NCBI RefSeq assembly: GCF_038561935.1
Contig: NZ_CP102770.1
Span: forward strand, 9,955,001-10,019,000
DNA from: Myxococcus stipitatus
GTDB lineage: Bacteria; Myxococcota; Myxococcia; Myxococcales; Myxococcaceae
Direction: 5' to 3'
Length of the DNA: 64,000 nucleotides
The position numbers were made by a program, and so were the translations under genes. The notes under the pieces are model-generated. The model was not told where the DNA came from and searched no databases. It was given only the letters and a program-made list of their open reading frames with translations. Below, one piece after another: positions 44,045-52,583 of this stretch. Positions within the stretch are counted from its first letter, which is position 1. Each line of letters begins with the position of its first letter.

Positions 44045-45496
44045 TCAGTGTCCCTGGGCTCGGCCCCACTCCTCGCGGTTCCAGCCGTTGCGCTCGTAGC
44101 TCTTGCGCCGGGCCTCGGGCAGCGCGTCCCAGGTCAGTCCTCGGCCCAGCTCGGGGGGCTCATCGAAGAGGCCGACGTGGTGGCGGTCGACGGCCTCGAC
44201 GGCGCTCTGGCTCTTGAGCCCCTTCATGTCGTAGCCCAGCCGCACCTCGCCCTTGCTCGCGCCCGCCTCGACCTTGGCGAAGACGCCGCCTCCAAACTCC
44301 GCCTCCTTCAGGTTGAGCGTCGCGTAGCTCCCCAGGTGCTTGCCCGCCCCCATCGCGAGCTTCAGCTCTCCATCCGTCGACTGACTCACCTTGAGAATCC
44401 CCAGGTCCAGCTTCACCTCGGACTGGACCTCGCCCTTCGAGTCGCGGGACATCTTCACGGCGACCGGGCCTCCCTTCAGCTCCATCCCCGTCTTGGTCTT
44501 CAGGTCCACCTTGCCGCGCGAGTCGAGCCGGCCTTCGCCTCCCAGCTGGAGGCTGGCGTGAGTGACCTCCGCCTTCCCCTTCAGGGCGAAGGTCCCCGCG
44601 GAGCGCTCACCGAGGAGCTCCCGCTGTTTGACGTTGATGGCCTGGTAGACCCAGTTCAGCGACCCGGGGGTTCCCACGGAGTTCCTCCACCGCGCGGCGA
44701 TGTCCTCGCGCTCGGGGTCCCCGCGGTCCAGGCCCAGCACCGAGTCGGACAGCTTCGCTTCCCGCGGGGCTCCCAGCTTGCGCAGCTCGGGGAGACTTCG
44801 GGCCTCCTCGACGGCCTTCACGTAGCGGCCCAGATAGGCCGAGTGCGCCGCGTGGAAGGACCGGCCCGCAGCGATGGCGTGGGACTCCACGGCCTGGCGC
44901 AGGGAACCAGGGAGCGCGGAGTCGTCTCGGAAGAAGTCGGGGCGCCCTGGGAAGCCCAGCGGGCCCGAGGCGGGGGTTCCCGCGAGCCGATGGAGGACGC
45001 CCTTGGATTCAGCCTGCTGGAGGAACGACTGACGCGCGTCGGGGGACTGCTCCGCGAGATATGTCTTCAGCAGGCCCTCTCGCTCCATCCGCTCCAGCGT
45101 GGCGCGGTAGTCCGAGGACTGGAGTTGTCCGAGCGCCGCGTGCACGGTCCGCACATCCGCGTCGCTCACCTTCCAGTCGGCGAGGTCTCGGGTCAGCCGC
45201 GATTGAATCTCCGCGTACGCGCCCGAGGGGACTTCGCCGCTTCGTGCCTTCGTCCTTCCACCCAGGGCCAACAGCTCTCCGGCGGACAGCGTCGCCCTGC
45301 CTCCGGAGACAGCGGGCTCGTTGGAGCGTCGCGGGGTCGAGGGGAAGAGGCTCGCGACGTAGGCTTGGACTTCGTTGCGCTCGCGAGGGGTCGCGGAGGG
45401 CGTGGGCCGTGGGGTCGACGGACTGGGTGAAGGGGGCGCGTCCGGCACCGTGTCGAGGGGAATGGCCGTGCTGCCTGATGAGTCGATTCGAGACAT
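44045..45496 (-). CDS. Large protein of unknown function
   Basis: 483 residues. The N-terminal 60 are Ser/Pro/Thr-rich and probably disordered. The middle (about 90-330) is helical with many Arg and Glu. The 330-440 stretch is a regular series of short beta-like strands alternating with glycines (KAEVTHASLQLGGEGRLDSRGKVDLKTKT), which could be a beta-sheet or beta-helix. The end (LTWDALPEARRKSYERNGWNREEWGRAQGH) recalls the short W-x-x-L...R-x-x-Y linker seen before effector domains in exported toxins, but no toxin domain follows. No signal peptide. Codon use is typical of the genome. Confidence 0.7.
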   Translation of the reverse strand: MSRIDSSGSTAIPLDTVPDAPPSPSPSTPRPTPSATPRERNEVQAYVASLFPSTPRRSNEPAVSGGRATLSAGELLALGGRTKARSGEVPSGAYAEIQSRLTRDLADWKVSDADVRTVHAALGQLQSSDYRATLERMEREGLLKTYLAEQSPDARQSFLQQAESKGVLHRLAGTPASGPLGFPGRPDFFRDDSALPGSLRQAVESHAIAAGRSFHAAHSAYLGRYVKAVEEARSLPELRKLGAPREAKLSDSVLGLDRGDPEREDIAARWRNSVGTPGSLNWVYQAINVKQRELLGERSAGTFALKGKAEVTHASLQLGGEGRLDSRGKVDLKTKTGMELKGGPVAVKMSRDSKGEVQSEVKLDLGILKVSQSTDGELKLAMGAGKHLGSYATLNLKEAEFGGGVFAKVEAGASKGEVRLGYDMKGLKSQSAVEAVDRHHVGLFDEPPELGRGLTWDALPEARRKSYERNGWNREEWGRAQGH

Positions 45497-45749
45497 GGGC
45501 TGACTCCAAAGGGAACCGCCGGCCCCTCTGCACCGAACACACCAACAGCGGGCTCCGAGTCATGCGCGGACATGGCGAGGCATGAGGCATCGCGCCCTCT
45601 GGACGCGGAATCCCTCGCGCTGGACGTGGGGAGGCCTTGCCTGCCTGGAGGGAGGGCGGGTTGTCGGCTACACCTCGCGAGTAGGCGGGTTGGTCCCTCG
45701 CCCTCCCACGGCGCTTGTGCCCTCTCGGACCTTTCGTTAGGTCCGGGCC

Positions 45750-46409
45750 ATGTCCGCTGAATCCTCCGTCGCGCTCCCTCCCGCTCGTCTCACGCAACGC
45801 CCCGGCTTCTGGGCCGGCATCGCCGTCATGGCGCTGGGCATCTCGGCGGCGGCCGGGCTCTCCCTGCTGCGCGCGAACAGCGAGCCCCTGCCTCAGCTCG
45901 GCGCGCTCCCGGACTTCGCCTTCACCCGGCAGGATGGACAGACCTTCGGCAGCGCCCAGCTTCGCGGGCATCCATTCATCGCCAACTTCATCTTCACGCG
46001 CTGCCCCACCGTCTGCCCGGCCTTCACCCGGAAGATGGCGCACGTGCAGCAGAGCACCGAGTCCCACGGGACGAATCTCCAGCTCGTGTCGTTCTCCGTC
46101 GACCCGAAGTACGACACGCCCGAGCGCCTCGCGGAGTACGGCAAGCTCCACGGCGCCAACTTCACCCGCTGGAGCTTCCTGACCGGGGACTACGACATCC
46201 TCAAGGACACCATCGTCCAGGGCTTCAAGGTCAGCATGGGCCGCGAGCCCGGAGCCGCCGAGGATGATCTTCTCTCCATCTTCCACGGCACCCACTTCGT
46301 CCTCGTGGACTCGAAGGGCCAGATTCGCGGCTACTACGACAGCGCCGACAGCGAATCGACGGACCGCCTCCTGCGGGATGTGAAGCGGCTGGTTCGCGAA
46401 GAGGGTTGA
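45750..46409 (+). CDS. SCO1/SenC family copper chaperone
   Basis: 219 residues. One N-terminal membrane anchor (about 20-40) leads to a thioredoxin-fold domain with copper ligands Cys85 and Cys89 (TRCPTVCP) and His179 (HGTHFVLVD). SCO proteins deliver copper to or reduce the CuA site of cytochrome c oxidase. The SVDPKYDTPERLAEYGK block is family-typical. It stands alone here, divergent from an unknown gene; no oxidase subunit genes are in the window. Confidence 0.92.
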   Translation: MSAESSVALPPARLTQRPGFWAGIAVMALGISAAAGLSLLRANSEPLPQLGALPDFAFTRQDGQTFGSAQLRGHPFIANFIFTRCPTVCPAFTRKMAHVQQSTESHGTNLQLVSFSVDPKYDTPERLAEYGKLHGANFTRWSFLTGDYDILKDTIVQGFKVSMGREPGAAEDDLLSIFHGTHFVLVDSKGQIRGYYDSADSESTDRLLRDVKRLVREEG

Positions 46410-46680
46410 TCCGCCCCGCGGCTCCGCCAGGGCCGGGCGGCTCGTGGTTTTGTTGGATCATCAACATCACGATGGGTCCGTGTCGCCGCATCGGCTGACC
46501 GTCACGTGGGGGCTGCTCGCCACCATCACCGAGCGGCGCTCCCCCATCTCCAGGCCCGGCGCCCACGGGAGGCTGGCCCTCATGGTTGCGAACGCCTCGT
46601 GGTGGGTTCGCGCTCCTCCCTCCTCGCTCTTCTTCGCGGGAGGGCCAACCTCCGCGGTCGCCGCCCCACCATCCGGTGGC

Positions 46681-46794
46681 CCAGAAACGCCGAAAGGCCG
46701 GCCCCACTCTCGGGATGCCGGCCCTCGGGATTGCACCACCCACCGCCCCAGAAACGCCGAAAGGCCGGCCCCACTCTCGTGGGAAGCCGGCCTT
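46681..46794 (-). terminator. Two tandem hairpin terminators built from a 32-bp direct repeat
   Basis: A 32-base sequence occurs at 46681-46712 and again, identical, at 46748-46779. In the minus-strand direction the first met is the stronger: AAGGCCGGC pairs at 46761-46769/46786-46794, with an inner CCCAC/GTGGG stem and a 4-base loop, followed by TCGGCGTTTC. The second (stem 46696-46702/46717-46723) repeats the design. Both lie just past the stop of the 46830-47288 gene. The rest of the 420-base gap up to the SCO1 gene holds no convincing gene. Confidence 0.75.
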
Positions 46795-46829
46795 CGGACT
46801 CGCCTACCACCGCGCCGAGGCGCGAGGGA

Positions 46830-47288
46830 TTAGCGGATGAGCGCCGCGTGCTGGTGCGCCATGATGTTCTGGAGGTTCATCTGGCCCAGCGGGTTGTTGG
46901 CGAACGCGCCCACCTTGTCCGCCGCCGTGCGCACGCCCTGCGCCAGGTTGGTCAGGTCAGACACCTTGGAGGTGACCTGCGCCATCGCGCCGATGCCGCC
47001 GATGGGGCCGGAGCCGAGCAGCGCCGTCGCGCCCTGCTTCATCAGGCCCTCGACCACCGGGGCCAGGAACTTGCCCAGGAAGGGGATCTTCTTGACCTGC
47101 TCGCTGATCTTGTTGGTGATCGGCGAGATGGCCTCGCTGGCCGGCTTGTTCAGGAAGTTCAGCGCCTGCTGGCCGATGTTCGCGATGCCACCGGCAACCT
47201 TGCTGACCGTCTCGGCGACCTTGCCGACAATCTCGAGCGGCTTCTTGATGAGGTTGGTCAGCGGGTTGTTCTTGAGGAAGGAGAGCAT
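46830..47288 (-). CDS. Small amphipathic protein of unknown function
   Basis: 152 residues from ATG 47288. Gly/Ala/Val/Lys-rich with alternating hydrophobic and charged positions (NLIKKPLEIVGKVAETVSKVAGGIANIGQQALNFL) and a central stretch of small residues (EGLMKQGATALLGSGPIGGIGAMAQVTSKVSDL). It could insert in or lie on membranes. No signal peptide and no recognised family. It follows the 153-residue gene at 47437 on the same strand, 148 bases apart; two terminators follow it. A longer upstream frame is dominated by Arg-rich non-conserved sequence. Confidence 0.7.
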   Translation of the reverse strand: MLSFLKNNPLTNLIKKPLEIVGKVAETVSKVAGGIANIGQQALNFLNKPASEAISPITNKISEQVKKIPFLGKFLAPVVEGLMKQGATALLGSGPIGGIGAMAQVTSKVSDLTNLAQGVRTAADKVGAFANNPLGQMNLQNIMAHQHAALIR

Positions 47289-47436
47289 TGCGGCACCTTG
47301 TGAAGAAGAGTGGAGGAAGGCGGGGGATTTAGGGCGAAGAAGAGACTCGAAGTGATTCTCGGCGGGTCGTCGGAAATGTTTCTCGCGGAATTTCCGGCGC
47401 CATTTTTCCGGGGTTCCGCTTCCCCGGGAAGGGCCC

Positions 47437-47898
47437 TCAGGCCCTGCCACCACCGCCGCGCTTGATCTGGTCCAGCATCGACTGGCGCGCCGCGGCATCC
47501 TGCGGCTGTGCGGGCGTGGCCTGGTCCGCCGGGGTCGAGGCATTCAGGGACGGCTTCCCAGCGTTCCCCTTCTGCTCGAACTTGGAGGCGTCGAAGTCCG
47601 GCATGGACCCCGGCAGCTCTCCCTTCATGCCCCGGATGATGAGGTCCGCGGCCTCATCGGTCGTCACCGGCGTGATGCCGTTCTTGCGCAGCTCGTCGTC
47701 GGAGACGATGGCCAGCTCCGGCTCCAGGCTCTTGTCCTGCGCGTACTTGAGGACCAGCTCGACGTAGTCCTCGAGCTTCATGTTGACCGCCGTGGCGATC
47801 TTCTTGGTCTCCTCGTCGGCCAGGAGCTCGGCGCGGACGACCTCGATGGGTCGCGAGAGATCGTTCTTCGGCTTCGCTTCAGCGTTTCCCTCAGACAT
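47437..47898 (-). CDS. Hypothetical helical protein
   Basis: 153 residues; ATG 47898 has GGAGAG 5 bases upstream. The first 90 residues form a folded-looking helical part (SRPIEVVRAELLADEETKKIATAVNMKLEDYVELVLKYAQDK, then DDELRKNGITPVTTDEAADLIIRG), followed by a Pro/Ala/Gln-rich tail ending QIKRGGGGRA. No motif recognised. It shares orientation with the amphipathic protein downstream, and the pair may be expressed together. Confidence 0.72.
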   Translation of the reverse strand: MSEGNAEAKPKNDLSRPIEVVRAELLADEETKKIATAVNMKLEDYVELVLKYAQDKSLEPELAIVSDDELRKNGITPVTTDEAADLIIRGMKGELPGSMPDFDASKFEQKGNAGKPSLNASTPADQATPAQPQDAAARQSMLDQIKRGGGGRA

Positions 47899-47952
47899 GT
47901 GGCTCTCCAAGAAGAGTGAACGTGGGCCAGACTCTAGCCCAGTTTTCCGCGT

Positions 47953-48165
47953 TCACACATTCCCATCCCCGGAACTTCCCGCCTCCCCGAACAGCACGCG
48001 CTGGTACGTCTCCAGCGACGGCATCCGCGCCAAGGCCCTCCGGATTTCACCCAGGGCGATGCGGGCGGCCCGCTCGAGTGGAACCGGTACACCCCCGTTG
48101 AAATGGAGGGGAGCGCAACCTCGCCAGACGGGCCCCACCGTGGGGATGGCGTGACGTGCGGGCAA
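47953..48165 (-). CDS. Putative small protein
   Basis: A 70-codon frame with TTG at 48165 or internal GTG starts. The C-terminal 45 residues (VPVPLERAARIALGEIRRALARMPSLETYQRVLFGEAGSS) read like a real two-helix protein, with most codons ending in G or C. The N-terminal part is doubtful. It lies in the gap between the gene at 47437 and the sigma-54-activator-like gene. No relatives recognised. Confidence 0.4.
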   Translation of the reverse strand: MPARHAIPTVGPVWRGCAPLHFNGGVPVPLERAARIALGEIRRALARMPSLETYQRVLFGEAGSSGDGNV

Positions 48166-48228
48166 GCGGGCCCCCTGACGAGCGCGGCGCGGAGGCCATG
48201 GCCCACCTCCGCGCGAGTCCCCTGCGCT

Positions 48229-48816
48229 TCAGCGAGGAGCCGCGTTGCGTGCGGCCGGCTTGCGCGCGCTCGACACCGTCTTGCGTGTCTTGGGCAGCGT
48301 GCGCGTCACCGTCCCGGGACGGCGAGCCTCCGCATCGGCGCGAGCCTTCTCCTCCGCGGCCTTCACCGCGGCGGCCTTCACCGCGAGCTGCTCCGCCTGG
48401 AGCGACCAGCGCCGCCGGAGCAGCTCTCGCAAGCCGTCCTTCTGCAGGTCCACCTGCGCCTGGTGCAGCCGGTAGTGCAGGTCCTCGCGCAGCGTGCCTC
48501 GAGCCAGCGCCGCATCCGCCGCGCCGGACACGCCCACCACGACCTTGGGACGCTCCTCCTGCATCTGCAGACACCGCAGGATGTGCCCTTGCGCCTCGCG
48601 TCCCAGCTTGGCGGCATCGGGGATGAACAGCACGCCGTTGCGCTGTCGAAGCGCGCCGACCAGGTCCGCCACCTGCCTCACCTCCACCAGCTCCACGTCG
48701 AAGTTGCGCGCGGCTTCCTGGGCCCAGGACCGGCGCTCCTCCTCCGTGCCACCATGGATGATGAGCGAGGCACGATTGCAGACGAGCTCTTCTTCTCGGT
48801 AACCGCTGAGCGTCAC
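48229..48816 (-). CDS. Degenerate sigma-54-activator-like AAA protein
   Basis: 195 residues. The order of motifs copies the sigma-54 interaction ATPase domain: LIIHGGTEEERRSWAQEAAR in place of Walker A, NGVLFIPDAAKLGREAQGHILRCLQ in place of the Walker B block (usual GTLFLDEVGELSLEAQAKLLRVLQ), then RGTLREDLHYRLHQAQVDL (usual GRFREDLYYRLNV). Walker A glycine/Lys and the Walker B DE are lost, so ATP hydrolysis is unlikely. The receiver, GAFTGA loop and DNA-binding domain are absent; the tail is Lys/Arg/Ala-rich. It may modulate a real activator or have acquired a new role. Confidence 0.7.
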   Translation of the reverse strand: MTLSGYREEELVCNRASLIIHGGTEEERRSWAQEAARNFDVELVEVRQVADLVGALRQRNGVLFIPDAAKLGREAQGHILRCLQMQEERPKVVVGVSGAADAALARGTLREDLHYRLHQAQVDLQKDGLRELLRRRWSLQAEQLAVKAAAVKAAEEKARADAEARRPGTVTRTLPKTRKTVSSARKPAARNAAPR

Positions 48817-48971
48817 CGGCAGACCCCCTGCTATTCGATGCGTGGTGCCGGGATTCTAACGCTCCCTCGGGTCTCGCGTTCAACGGGCCGGGTGCCCTAC
48901 CAGGTGGGGCCCCGAGTGACCCAGCTGAAAGCCCTTTCATGTACCCCCAGGCGCCCCCCGTCTCGGACGCG

Positions 48972-50318
48972 TCACGCCCCGGGGACCACCATGACCGGCC
49001 GCCGACATCTCGCGACCAGCTCCTTCGTCACCGCCCCTGGCAACGTGTCCGGTCCCTTCACCGCCCCCGCCGGCGTGCCCACACACACCAGGTCCACGCC
49101 CTCGCGCTCGGTGGCCTGGCAGATGGCCAACGCGACGTCCTCCCCGGAGACCCCCTCCACGCTCCACTGCTGCGCCTGGGCGCTCTCATCCCGAGGCACC
49201 AGCCCCCACAGCCGCCGCAGCATCTCCTCCCGCTCGCGCGTGGGCTCGGGCAGCACGCCGTAGTGGTCCTGGAAGCCCGTGTCGCCCAGCCGCTTGCGGT
49301 GCACGTGCAGCAGGTGCACCCGTCCCCCCGGCCCCACCAGCGAGCGCGCCTGGGAGATGGCGCGCATGCAGGAGTCGGAGAAGTCCACCGGCACCAGCAC
49401 GCTGCGCGGAGGCAGCGCGTGGCGAGGCTCGTTCAGCACGTCCGGCACACACACCACGGCCTGCTCCGAGTGCCGCAGCACCCCCGCCGATATCGAGCCA
49501 TGCCACAGCCGCTTCACCGGCCCTCGCGAGCGCATCCCCACCACCACCATGTCCGCGCCGCGCGTGAGCGCCACATGCAGCAGGTGGTCCGCGGGGCGCC
49601 CATAGCCGGGCTCCAGCACCACCTCCACGCGGCCCTCGCCCTCCAGGTCCCCCACCTGCGCGCGCACCTCGCGCAGCAGCACCGTCTCCACCGCGGGGTC
49701 CAGCGCCTCCATGTCGCGCGCCCCGGGCTCCAGCACGTCGACGTGCACCGGCGTGTGGATGCCCAGCCGCTCGCGCTCCTCCAGCGGCGAGAACACATAC
49801 GTGGCCAGCACGTCGCACGGCCCCACCCGGCGCAGCTCGCGCAGGAAGCCCACCGCCGCGTCGGCCGTGGGCGACAGCGGGTCCACGCCCACCAGCACCA
49901 GCAGGCGCCGCCGTCCCCGTATCCAGTCCACCAGCGCGTCCGCGCGCCGCACCACCAGCACGGGGCCACAGCCCCGCCGCGCCAGCCGCTCCGGCAGCGA
50001 GGCCCTGCGCCACGTCGACGTGCGCCACCCCTCCGCCGCCGCGACAATCCACCGGGACTGCCGGCACTCGTCCTCCGCCAGCACCACCTCCATGTCGGAG
50101 CGCACGCGGCACTCCACCCGCCCCGAAGGCAGCTCCAGCCGAGCGGCCTGCGCCTCCAGCTCCCTCAGCGCATTCATGCGTGTGGTGTCGGAGAGGGGCT
50201 CGCCGTCCATGACGCCCACCAGCAGCAGCGGCTCTCCCAGCCGGGCCGCCAGCGACGCCGCGACCTCCACCTCCCGGGACTCCCTCACACCCACCGGGCT
50301 CGCGCAGACAATGGCCAT
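48972..50318 (-). CDS. Triple universal stress protein (UspA x3)
   Basis: 448 residues, three Usp folds in a row (about 1-135, 138-297, 305-448). Typical Usp proteins have one or two. The second domain keeps the ATP-binding pattern VVVGMRSRGPVKRLWHGSISAGVLRHSEQAVVCVP; the third has the related VCVGTPAGAVKGPDTLPGAVTKELVARCRRPVMVVP; the first is more divergent. Usp proteins bind nucleotides and act in stress survival. Soluble and cytoplasmic. It stands alone between the activator-like gene and the GspG-like gene, all on the minus strand. Confidence 0.9.
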   Translation of the reverse strand: MAIVCASPVGVRESREVEVAASLAARLGEPLLLVGVMDGEPLSDTTRMNALRELEAQAARLELPSGRVECRVRSDMEVVLAEDECRQSRWIVAAAEGWRTSTWRRASLPERLARRGCGPVLVVRRADALVDWIRGRRRLLVLVGVDPLSPTADAAVGFLRELRRVGPCDVLATYVFSPLEERERLGIHTPVHVDVLEPGARDMEALDPAVETVLLREVRAQVGDLEGEGRVEVVLEPGYGRPADHLLHVALTRGADMVVVGMRSRGPVKRLWHGSISAGVLRHSEQAVVCVPDVLNEPRHALPPRSVLVPVDFSDSCMRAISQARSLVGPGGRVHLLHVHRKRLGDTGFQDHYGVLPEPTREREEMLRRLWGLVPRDESAQAQQWSVEGVSGEDVALAICQATEREGVDLVCVGTPAGAVKGPDTLPGAVTKELVARCRRPVMVVPGA

Positions 50319-50472
50319 GGCCGCCCTCCTCGTGGGGGATGTGGCCGGACGCCACTCCCATCCGGAAAGCTGCGCACGCCTTCACCCGGAGGGGGGCCCC
50401 TCCGGCAAGCCAGCACGCCCCAAGGCCCTCCGCACGAGCGGCCTGCTGACGCCCGAGCGCCCCGCTGGACGG

Positions 50473-50886
50473 CTACTTCTCCGGCGGCGCTGGGTGTCCG
50501 TCGTGGTTGGTGTGGTCCTGCTCCTCGTCGTGCCCGCCCCGGTCATCGCTCTGTCCCAGCGTGGCGATGAACACCTGCTGCCCGTTGCTCGTGTAGCGGT
50601 ATGGCCGACCCCACGGGTCCAGCGGCAGCACGGACAGGTACTTCGGCACCAGGAGCACTTCCAGGTCCGCCTCCTCGGGCAGCGTGTTCCCGTCCGCCTG
50701 GTAGCGCTTGAGCGCGTCCTCCAGCACCACGAAGTCGCGGTGGATGCGGTCCGAGTGCACAGCCCGCGAGCGCGTCAGCGCCCCCACCAGCACCGCGCAC
50801 ACCAGCGCGAAGGCGAACGCCAGCCCCACCCACAAGATGGGCGAGCGGCGAGAGGGAGGAGGAGAGGCTTCCGCGGACGAAGTCAT
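50473..50886 (-). CDS. Membrane-anchored GspG-like pseudopilin-fold protein
   Basis: 137 residues. A single N-terminal span (ILWVGLAFAFALVCAVLVGAL) precedes a segment of the major pseudopilin type: DFVVLEDALKRYQADGNTLPEEADLEVLLVPKYLSVLPLDPWGRPYRYTSNG. The DPWGxPYxY motif is the GspG hallmark. The prepilin peptidase site (Gly-Phe-Thr-Leu-x-Glu) is missing, so it should stay anchored rather than assemble into a pilus. The tail is His/Asp/Glu-rich (DDRGGHDEEQDHTNHDGH) and may bind metal. No other secretion genes are nearby. Confidence 0.75.
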   Translation of the reverse strand: MTSSAEASPPPSRRSPILWVGLAFAFALVCAVLVGALTRSRAVHSDRIHRDFVVLEDALKRYQADGNTLPEEADLEVLLVPKYLSVLPLDPWGRPYRYTSNGQQVFIATLGQSDDRGGHDEEQDHTNHDGHPAPPEK

Positions 50887-50939
50887 AGCCCCCACCCTAC
50901 CGTCAGCGGCGGCCCAGGTGCGGAAGACTTCGCGCGGGA

Positions 50940-52400
50940 CTAAAGCGCGCGGAATAGCGGCACGGGCTGTTGCTTACCCTTCAGGCGGACGGGAGGCAGG
51001 TCCTCGAAGGCCGTCTCGTTGGCGTCCACCAGCGCCCGGGTGCGCTCGCCCACCAGGATTTCCCCCGGCCCCGCGAGGGCACACAGCCGCGCGGCCACGT
51101 TCACCGCGTCGCCGATACACGTGTACTCGGAGCGCACCGTGCTGCCGATGTTGCCCGCCACCACCACGCCCGAGTTGATGCCCACGCCCAGCTCCAGCAC
51201 CAGCGGGTGGCCCTCGCGCCCGTTGGCGGCCCACTCCGCCTCCGCCTCCACGCGCAGGTCCGTCATGGCGTTCATCATCATCTTCGCGCACTGCAGCGCG
51301 CACAGCGCATCATCCGAGCGCGCCACCGGCGCACCGAACACCGCCATCAGCCCATCGCCGAGGAACTTGTCCAGCGTGCCGCCGCACGTGAGCACCGCGT
51401 CCGACAGCCGGCCCAGCACCTGGTTGAGCACGGCGACGACCTGCTCGGGAGGGAGGCTCTCCGCCAGCCCCGTGAAGTTGCGGATGTCCGCGAACAGCAG
51501 CGTCACCTCGCGCTTCTCACCGGTGAGCACCACCGCGTCCGCGCTCTTGAGGATTTCATCCACCACCGCCGCGGACGTGTAGCGCGCGAACAGCTTGCGC
51601 ATGCGCTCCGTCTCGCCCGTGCGCCGCACCACGCTCTCGATGCGCGCGGCCAGCTCGTCCATGGACGCGGACTTGTTGACGTAGTCGTCGGCGCCGGCGC
51701 GCAGGCCGCGCACGCGCTCCGCCTCGCGGTCGTTCGCGGTGAGGATGATGACGGGCAGCCCCCGCGTGGGGCCCTCCTTCAGCCGGCGGCACAGCTCCAC
51801 GCCGTCCAGGCCCGGCATCTCCAGGTCGCTCAGGACGATGGCGGGCTGGAGCCGGCTCATGCCCTCCAGCGCCTCGAACGGGTCCTGGAAACACAGGACC
51901 TCGTAGCCCAGCCCCACCAGGCCCTCCTGCACGAAGGCACACGCCAGCGGGCTGTCGTCCACCACCACCACGCGGCGGCGGCCGTCGATGAAGGGGCGCG
52001 GATTCTCCTGCCGCCCGGCGATGCGGTTCTGCAGGCCCAGCGCCTCGTAGATCTGCTTGTAGGAGCAGTGCCCCAGCTCCACGAGGATTTCCCCCAGCCG
52101 GCGACCGTCGCGCCGCTGCCGGGCCAGGGCCTCGTCGAGCTGCGCGAGCGTCACGTACTTGAGCCCCACCAGGAGCTCCCCCAGCGCGGGCTGTGCGGGG
52201 CCCTTGTCGTGATGCAGGCCCAGGGCCTCGCCCAGCGCGTCCTGAATCTGCTCCCGGGTGACGTAGCCCAGCGAGATGAGGGCCTCTCCCACCCGCTGGC
52301 CCGTCAGCGCCTGCAGCGCCAGCGCCTCCTGCACCTGCGAGGGAGTGACCAGGCCCAGCTTGAGCAGAAGGTCACCGAAGAGGGGGCTGGATGCGCTCAT
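50940..52400 (-). CDS. MshEN-REC-class III nucleotide cyclase
   Basis: 486 residues from ATG 52400. Two MshEN-like units (about 5-65 and 70-125: LGLVTPSQVQEALALQALTGQRVGEALISLGYVTREQIQDAL) resemble the c-di-GMP-binding N-domain of type IV pilus ATPases. A receiver (about 140-255, Asp in IVLSDLEMPG) follows, then a class III cyclase domain (about 285-470) with LLFADIRNFT, DKFLGDGLMAVFG and CIGDAVNVAARL. Residues suggest cAMP as product. The protein could thus join c-di-GMP sensing, phosphorylation and cAMP synthesis; MshEN ligand binding here is inferred. A palindrome shared with the next gene lies upstream at 52546. Confidence 0.87.
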   Translation of the reverse strand: MSASSPLFGDLLLKLGLVTPSQVQEALALQALTGQRVGEALISLGYVTREQIQDALGEALGLHHDKGPAQPALGELLVGLKYVTLAQLDEALARQRRDGRRLGEILVELGHCSYKQIYEALGLQNRIAGRQENPRPFIDGRRRVVVVDDSPLACAFVQEGLVGLGYEVLCFQDPFEALEGMSRLQPAIVLSDLEMPGLDGVELCRRLKEGPTRGLPVIILTANDREAERVRGLRAGADDYVNKSASMDELAARIESVVRRTGETERMRKLFARYTSAAVVDEILKSADAVVLTGEKREVTLLFADIRNFTGLAESLPPEQVVAVLNQVLGRLSDAVLTCGGTLDKFLGDGLMAVFGAPVARSDDALCALQCAKMMMNAMTDLRVEAEAEWAANGREGHPLVLELGVGINSGVVVAGNIGSTVRSEYTCIGDAVNVAARLCALAGPGEILVGERTRALVDANETAFEDLPPVRLKGKQQPVPLFRAL

Positions 52401-52545
52401 GGAGGCGGCCTCTGCGTCCGGAAGGGCTGTGGACTCTCCCGCAGCGTATCCCACCTCCCCGCGCTCCGGGAGGACTCCGGGCCCTCCGACAACACCCCAA
52501 GCCGGGAACTCCACGCCGCAATCCCAGCAAGCTGGGCAATCCCGC

Positions 52546-52556
52546 GTCCAGTGGAC
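52546..52556. promoter_or_regulatory. Shared 11-bp palindrome upstream of the cyclase gene
   Basis: GTCCAGTGGAC (5-base arms, 1-base centre) lies 146 bases before the cyclase start and is followed by ACCCGAAGG. The same palindrome occurs at 55486-55496 before the four-GAF kinase. A common regulator site is inferred. Confidence 0.5.
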
Positions 52557-52583
52557 ACCCGAAGGGCTGGCGGTGCCTCTCGC

